A DNA stretch of 64,000 bases from Chloroflexota bacterium (GTDB lineage Bacteria; Chloroflexota; Anaerolineae; Anaerolineales; UBA11579). The number at the start of each line of letters is the position of its first letter. Position 1 is the stretch's first letter. Shown piece after piece: positions 60,611 to 64,000 of the stretch. A program made the translations under genes and the position numbers. The notes under the pieces were generated by a model. It had not been told where the DNA came from, did no database searches, and worked only from the letters and a program-made list of their open reading frames with translations. Location: NCBI GenBank assembly GCA_018662365.1, contig JABJGH010000005.1, positions 23,108 through 87,107 of the forward strand. Reading direction: 5' to 3'.

Positions 60611-60616
60611 ACGCCT

Positions 60617-61606
60617 ATGCCAAAAGTATCTATCATCATTCCATGTCGAAACGAAGAAGGAACCATCCGATTCTTATTAGAAGCCATACATCGTCAAACT
60701 TTTCCAAATCAAGATATGGAAGTGGTTATCGCAGACGGTCTTTCTGAAGATCGGACACGGGATGAAATTGCTAATTTTAAAAAAGATTACCCAAAATTAC
60801 AAGTTCATGTGATTGATAATCACACGCTCACTATTCCTGCGGCTATCAATACAGCCATTGCAGCAGCCAAAGGGGAAATCATTCTGCGGTTGGATGCTCA
60901 CTCCGTACCCGACCAAAGTTATGTTGCTAAAAGTGTAGAAAATCTGGAAGCAAAAAAAGGAACTGTTGTCGGGGGAGTATGGAAAATAAAAGCTAGCGAA
61001 GATACTTGGATCGGACATGCCATTGCAGCAGCAGCAGCGCATCCGCTAGGTGTCGGAGATGCAAAATATCGCTATACCGAAATAGCAGAAAGCGTGGATA
61101 CTGTACCATTTGGTGCATATTACAAAACCCTGATCGATCAAGTCGGTAATTTCGACGAATCCTTATTATCCAATGAAGACTATGAATTTAATGTGCGCGT
61201 CCGAAAGGCAAAGGGCCGAATTTGGTTAGATCCAAAAATTACTGCAATTTATTTCGCACGACCTAATTTGCAGGCATTGGCCAAGCAATATTGGCGATAT
61301 GGCTTCTGGAAAGTAAAGACCTTGCGCCGATTTCCAGATTCCCTTCGATGGAGACAAGTTGTCCCCCCACTCTTTATTACAAGCATTATTATTTTAGGAT
61401 TATTATCAATTTGGTGGCCATTAGCTAGCTGGATATTATTACTGGAAGTGGTATTATATTGGGTAGCCTTATTCCAAGTTGGAATGCAATTGGCGTCTGA
61501 AAATAAGCGATTTACTCACATTTTTGGTGTTCCCTTAGCCATTGCAACCATGCATTTTTTCTGGGGCAGTGCTTTTTTATGGAGCTCGATCAGGAAAAAA
61601 GATTAG
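60617..61606 (+). CDS. Family 2 glycosyltransferase (ExoA-like)
   Basis: 329 residues. GT-A fold: SIIIPCRNEEGTIRFLLEAI at the start, an ADGLSEDRT turn near 35, and the metal-binding LRLDAHSVP (about 92-100). The acceptor motif NEDYEFNVRVRKA (about 190) and C-terminal membrane helices (about 250-310) follow, as in ExoA-type enzymes that extend lipid-linked exopolysaccharide repeat units. It opens a polysaccharide gene group that continues with two more genes. Confidence 0.92.
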   Translation: MPKVSIIIPCRNEEGTIRFLLEAIHRQTFPNQDMEVVIADGLSEDRTRDEIANFKKDYPKLQVHVIDNHTLTIPAAINTAIAAAKGEIILRLDAHSVPDQSYVAKSVENLEAKKGTVVGGVWKIKASEDTWIGHAIAAAAAHPLGVGDAKYRYTEIAESVDTVPFGAYYKTLIDQVGNFDESLLSNEDYEFNVRVRKAKGRIWLDPKITAIYFARPNLQALAKQYWRYGFWKVKTLRRFPDSLRWRQVVPPLFITSIIILGLLSIWWPLASWILLLEVVLYWVALFQVGMQLASENKRFTHIFGVPLAIATMHFFWGSAFLWSSIRKKD

Positions 61607-61644
61607 CCTACTAAACAAATCGAATTATTTTTATTTGGCGGATT

Positions 61645-63072
61645 ATGGCAATTCCAAAAAAGGATAAAAAACCAAAACCCTGGCGTTTACGCTTAGGGGA
61701 AAGAAGAACCTTAATCGTAATTGGTGATCTGGCTATGGCCGCGATCGCCCTAGTATTTGGTATATATTTCTGGGCAATTGCAGCTGTTGATGGCCCCTTA
61801 GAAATTATGGATTTCGTAGATCAGCGATTGCAACCTTGGTTTTTATTTTTACCTCTTATTTGGGTGGGACTTTTAGCAGACAGTTATGATGCTCGAAAAT
61901 CAAATTCTCTAAGAAATACAACAATTGCCGTGGCCTCATCCGCGCTGATCGGGCTTATTTTGTACATGGCGGTTTATTTCGCCTCCTCTACATCTTTGCC
62001 CCGTCGTGGTGTTGCAGCCTTTTTAATTGCAGCATCTATATTAACCATGTTTTGGCGTCTAATCTATATTCAGATATTTAGCAGGCCCCAATTTATGAAC
62101 CGAGTCTTGATCGTCGGTGCTGGAGTGACCGGAATTGCATTATTAAAGGTAATTGATGAACTAATTCCGCCTCCATTTTTTGTCGTAGGTCTGGTGGACA
62201 AGGATCCTGAAAAGATCGGCAAAACGATTTTAGGCTATCCCGTTTTGGGTGCAAGTGACAAAATACTAGGATTAATTAAAAAAGAAAAGATCACCGATAT
62301 TATTGTATCGATCGGTGGTGCGATGAGTCCCTTTACAATCCAAACGCTCCTTACCGCACAAGAAAATGGCATTGAAATCACCAGAATGCCCCGCGCCTAT
62401 GAAGATCTTTTGGGAAGGGTTCCCGTAAATTATCTTGAAACTGATTGGATCATTCGTTCCTTTGTAGATGAAGCACGAGTTAGCGCCTTTTTTGAGATTG
62501 GAAAAAGAATCCTAGATATCATTGGGGGGTTGATCGGAGTGATTATCCTGGCATTGATCAGTCCAATTATTGCCTTAGCAATTTATCTTGAAACTGGGCG
62601 TCCAATAATATTTTCTCAAACCAGGTCTGGAAAAGGGGGGGAGCCCTTTACCATTTTGAAATTCCGAACAATGAGGCAAGATGCAGAGGCGGATGGCAAA
62701 CCTCAGTTAGCGGAAGAACATGATGATCGGGCAACCAAGGTCGGCCGTTTCTTGCGTAAGACCCATTTAGATGAATGGATGCAATTCATCAATGTGCTGC
62801 GAGGGGAAATGAGTATCGTCGGTCCAAGGCCAGAACGTCCTGAACTCGTTGCCGAATATGAAAAGCAGATTCCTTTCTACCGTGCCCGTTTGTTAGCGAA
62901 ACCAGGAATTGCGGGGTGGGCGCAAGTGAACGTAAATTATTTTTCAACTTTAGATGAAATGTCAGTAAAACTAGAATATGACCTTTATTACATCAAACGA
63001 AGAAATATCTTAATGGATATTTATATTATTCTTCGTACGGTTGCCACTGTCATCGGTTTTAGAGGGCGGTAA
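61645..63072 (+). CDS. Polyprenyl-phosphate sugar-1-phosphate transferase (WbaP-like)
   Basis: 475 residues. Four or five N-terminal membrane helices, a CoA-binding-like middle domain (VLIVGAGVTGIALL, about 155) and the C-terminal bacterial sugar-transferase domain with KRILDIIGGLIGV (about 290), FTILKFRTMRQDAE (about 336), RKTHLDEWMQFINVLRGEMSIVGPRPE, and the conserved KPGIAGWAQV. It starts repeat-unit synthesis by placing a sugar phosphate, often glucose or galactose, on undecaprenyl phosphate. Confidence 0.94.
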   Translation: MAIPKKDKKPKPWRLRLGERRTLIVIGDLAMAAIALVFGIYFWAIAAVDGPLEIMDFVDQRLQPWFLFLPLIWVGLLADSYDARKSNSLRNTTIAVASSALIGLILYMAVYFASSTSLPRRGVAAFLIAASILTMFWRLIYIQIFSRPQFMNRVLIVGAGVTGIALLKVIDELIPPPFFVVGLVDKDPEKIGKTILGYPVLGASDKILGLIKKEKITDIIVSIGGAMSPFTIQTLLTAQENGIEITRMPRAYEDLLGRVPVNYLETDWIIRSFVDEARVSAFFEIGKRILDIIGGLIGVIILALISPIIALAIYLETGRPIIFSQTRSGKGGEPFTILKFRTMRQDAEADGKPQLAEEHDDRATKVGRFLRKTHLDEWMQFINVLRGEMSIVGPRPERPELVAEYEKQIPFYRARLLAKPGIAGWAQVNVNYFSTLDEMSVKLEYDLYYIKRRNILMDIYIILRTVATVIGFRGR

Positions 63073-63081
63073 TACCACCCC

Positions 63082-64000
63082 ATGAAACCACAATTCCATT
63101 TGCGAAACCGCTATATTTTTTCTTTAGATTTAATCCTGATCGTAATTACGATTTTTCTAAGCTTTTTAATTCGCCTTGAATTTCTTCAGGTTCTCAGAGA
63201 TTATATCCCAACAATTCTCTGGATGATCGCCTTATCCTTTTTGATCAAACCCTTTATCTATCGAAAATTTGGTCTTTACCAACGATTTTGGATCTATGCC
63301 AGCTCTCGTGAAGCCCTGATCGTAACTCTGGGTGCAATTCTCGCAGCAATTATTGTTGGACTAGTTATGCTCGGTTTGCAAGCTCTTCAAGTTTTTGCTT
63401 TATACCCACGTTCTGTGATTATTATTGATATTTTGTTTTCAATATTAGCGGTTGGGGGTGTCCGTTTTTTGCCTCGATTTATCGCTGAAGGGTTTATCAG
63501 CAATCGAAGTAAATCAGGTGTAAAACAAGTTCTGATTGTTGGAGCTGGAGACGCGGGTGCTTTGGTGGTAAGGGAATTACAGAAAAATCCGCAATTAAAA
63601 ATTAATCCGATCGCCTTTTTAGATGATGACCCAGAAAAACAAGATTTCCAGATCCTCAATATTCCAGTAGTCGGTAAATTGGAAAACCTTGCAGAAAAGA
63701 TCGATGAATTACTCATCGATGAAGTTATCATTGCAGTCCCAAGTGCGCCGGGGCGTGTAGTTCGTCAGGTTGCAGAAGTATGCAGTGATAAATCAATGCC
63801 TTTCCGAACAATGCCCGGCGTATATGAACTTTTGGGTGGCACGGTCAGTGTCAATCGGTTACGTGAAGTCAATATTACCGACTTATTACGTCGCAACCAT
63901 ACGCCGATCGATGATGATCGGGTTAGCAACCATATTAGAGGAAAGCGTGTTTTGATCACAGGGGCGGGGGGATCGATAGCTGGAGAACTTTGTCGCCAAA
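63082..64000 (+). CDS. Polysaccharide biosynthesis protein, FlaA1/CapD-like (partial)
   Basis: 306 codons before the window ends; the frame is open to the edge. The N-terminal part has four membrane helices (about 14-110), then a first Rossmann-like domain with VLIVGAGDAGALVVREL near 152, and the start of the second domain at VLITGAGGSIAGELCRQ, as in nucleotide-sugar dehydratase/epimerases of the FlaA1/CapD/WbpM group. It converts UDP-GlcNAc-type sugars for a surface polysaccharide. It begins 9 bp after the preceding stop. Confidence 0.9.
   Translation, partial: MKPQFHLRNRYIFSLDLILIVITIFLSFLIRLEFLQVLRDYIPTILWMIALSFLIKPFIYRKFGLYQRFWIYASSREALIVTLGAILAAIIVGLVMLGLQALQVFALYPRSVIIIDILFSILAVGGVRFLPRFIAEGFISNRSKSGVKQVLIVGAGDAGALVVRELQKNPQLKINPIAFLDDDPEKQDFQILNIPVVGKLENLAEKIDELLIDEVIIAVPSAPGRVVRQVAEVCSDKSMPFRTMPGVYELLGGTVSVNRLREVNITDLLRRNHTPIDDDRVSNHIRGKRVLITGAGGSIAGELCRQ

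Noticed and set aside
1..64000. Mobile elements, prophage, toxin-antitoxin or anti-phage systems
   Set aside because: No transposase, integrase, terminal inverted repeats with target duplications, phage structural gene, or known defence gene cluster was recognised.

Overview
The window looks like chromosomal DNA of an uncultured or little-studied Chloroflexota bacterium, most likely class Anaerolineae. This assignment is an inference from gene content: moderately AT-rich coding sequence, an rpmH-rnpA-yidD-yidC-jag cluster, parA/parB, Thr/Pro-rich linkers on surface proteins, a T-box in front of leuS, and envelope genes that suggest a single membrane (L,D-transpeptidases, a lipoprotein-heavy surface, no LPS or outer-membrane genes). 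No transposase, integrase, phage gene or CRISPR array is visible. This is housekeeping chromosome with a few lineage-specific modules.

Layout. 1-7 kb: a UbiB-family kinase, a dihydropyrimidinase, and three overlapping membrane genes resembling the antiporter-like and NuoK/HyfE-like subunits of complex I or hydrogenase-4, with no catalytic subunits beside them. 7-12.7 kb: a coiled-coil protein, SelB, a VanZ-like protein coupled to a 51-residue coiled-coil protein, and an amidohydrolase. 12.8-15.3 kb (minus strand): a tightly coupled pfkB-like kinase-parA-parB operon. 15.5-20 kb: a YdjM-like membrane protein coupled to a membrane sensor ending in a helix-turn-helix, then a VTT-domain protein coupled to a phospholipase D-like protein. 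20.4-24.7 kb (minus): a small secreted protein, then rpmH-rnpA-yidD-lipoprotein-yidC-jag. 24.9-28.5 kb (minus): a conserved hypothetical gene and a cell-wall group (two L,D-transpeptidases and an amidase). 28.6-35.4 kb: flavin reductase, a propeller lipoprotein, a Na+/H+ antiporter coupled to a c-di-AMP receptor-like protein, and a large glycoside hydrolase. 35.5-41 kb: a MaoC dehydratase, a bifunctional PBP with unusual tails, and a CDF cation exporter with three C-terminal domains. 41.1-43.5 kb: a small membrane protein and an operon led by a GbsR-type regulator with a long perfect palindrome over its promoter. 43.6-49 kb: a DNA-methylase-like protein with a degraded catalytic motif, an M1 peptidase lipoprotein, an alkaline-phosphatase-superfamily enzyme and a SAM methyltransferase. 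49-54.7 kb: an EF-G paralogue, M24 peptidase, esterase, PAP2 phosphatase and a small membrane protein. 54.8-58 kb: two tRNA-Ala genes and T-box-controlled leuS. 58-64 kb: ridA, a two-component system, and the start of an exopolysaccharide locus that runs off the end.

The most interesting module is the antiporter at 30.9-32.8 kb. Its C-terminal ~105 residues align with the stand-alone c-di-AMP receptor-like protein encoded 2 bp downstream, which suggests ion transport gated by a fused PII-like domain. A second, window-wide signal is that several genes have a -10 hexamer placed 6-7 bp before the start codon and no Shine-Dalgarno sequence, the geometry of leaderless mRNAs. Other genes in the window have clear Shine-Dalgarno sites, so both initiation modes appear to be used.
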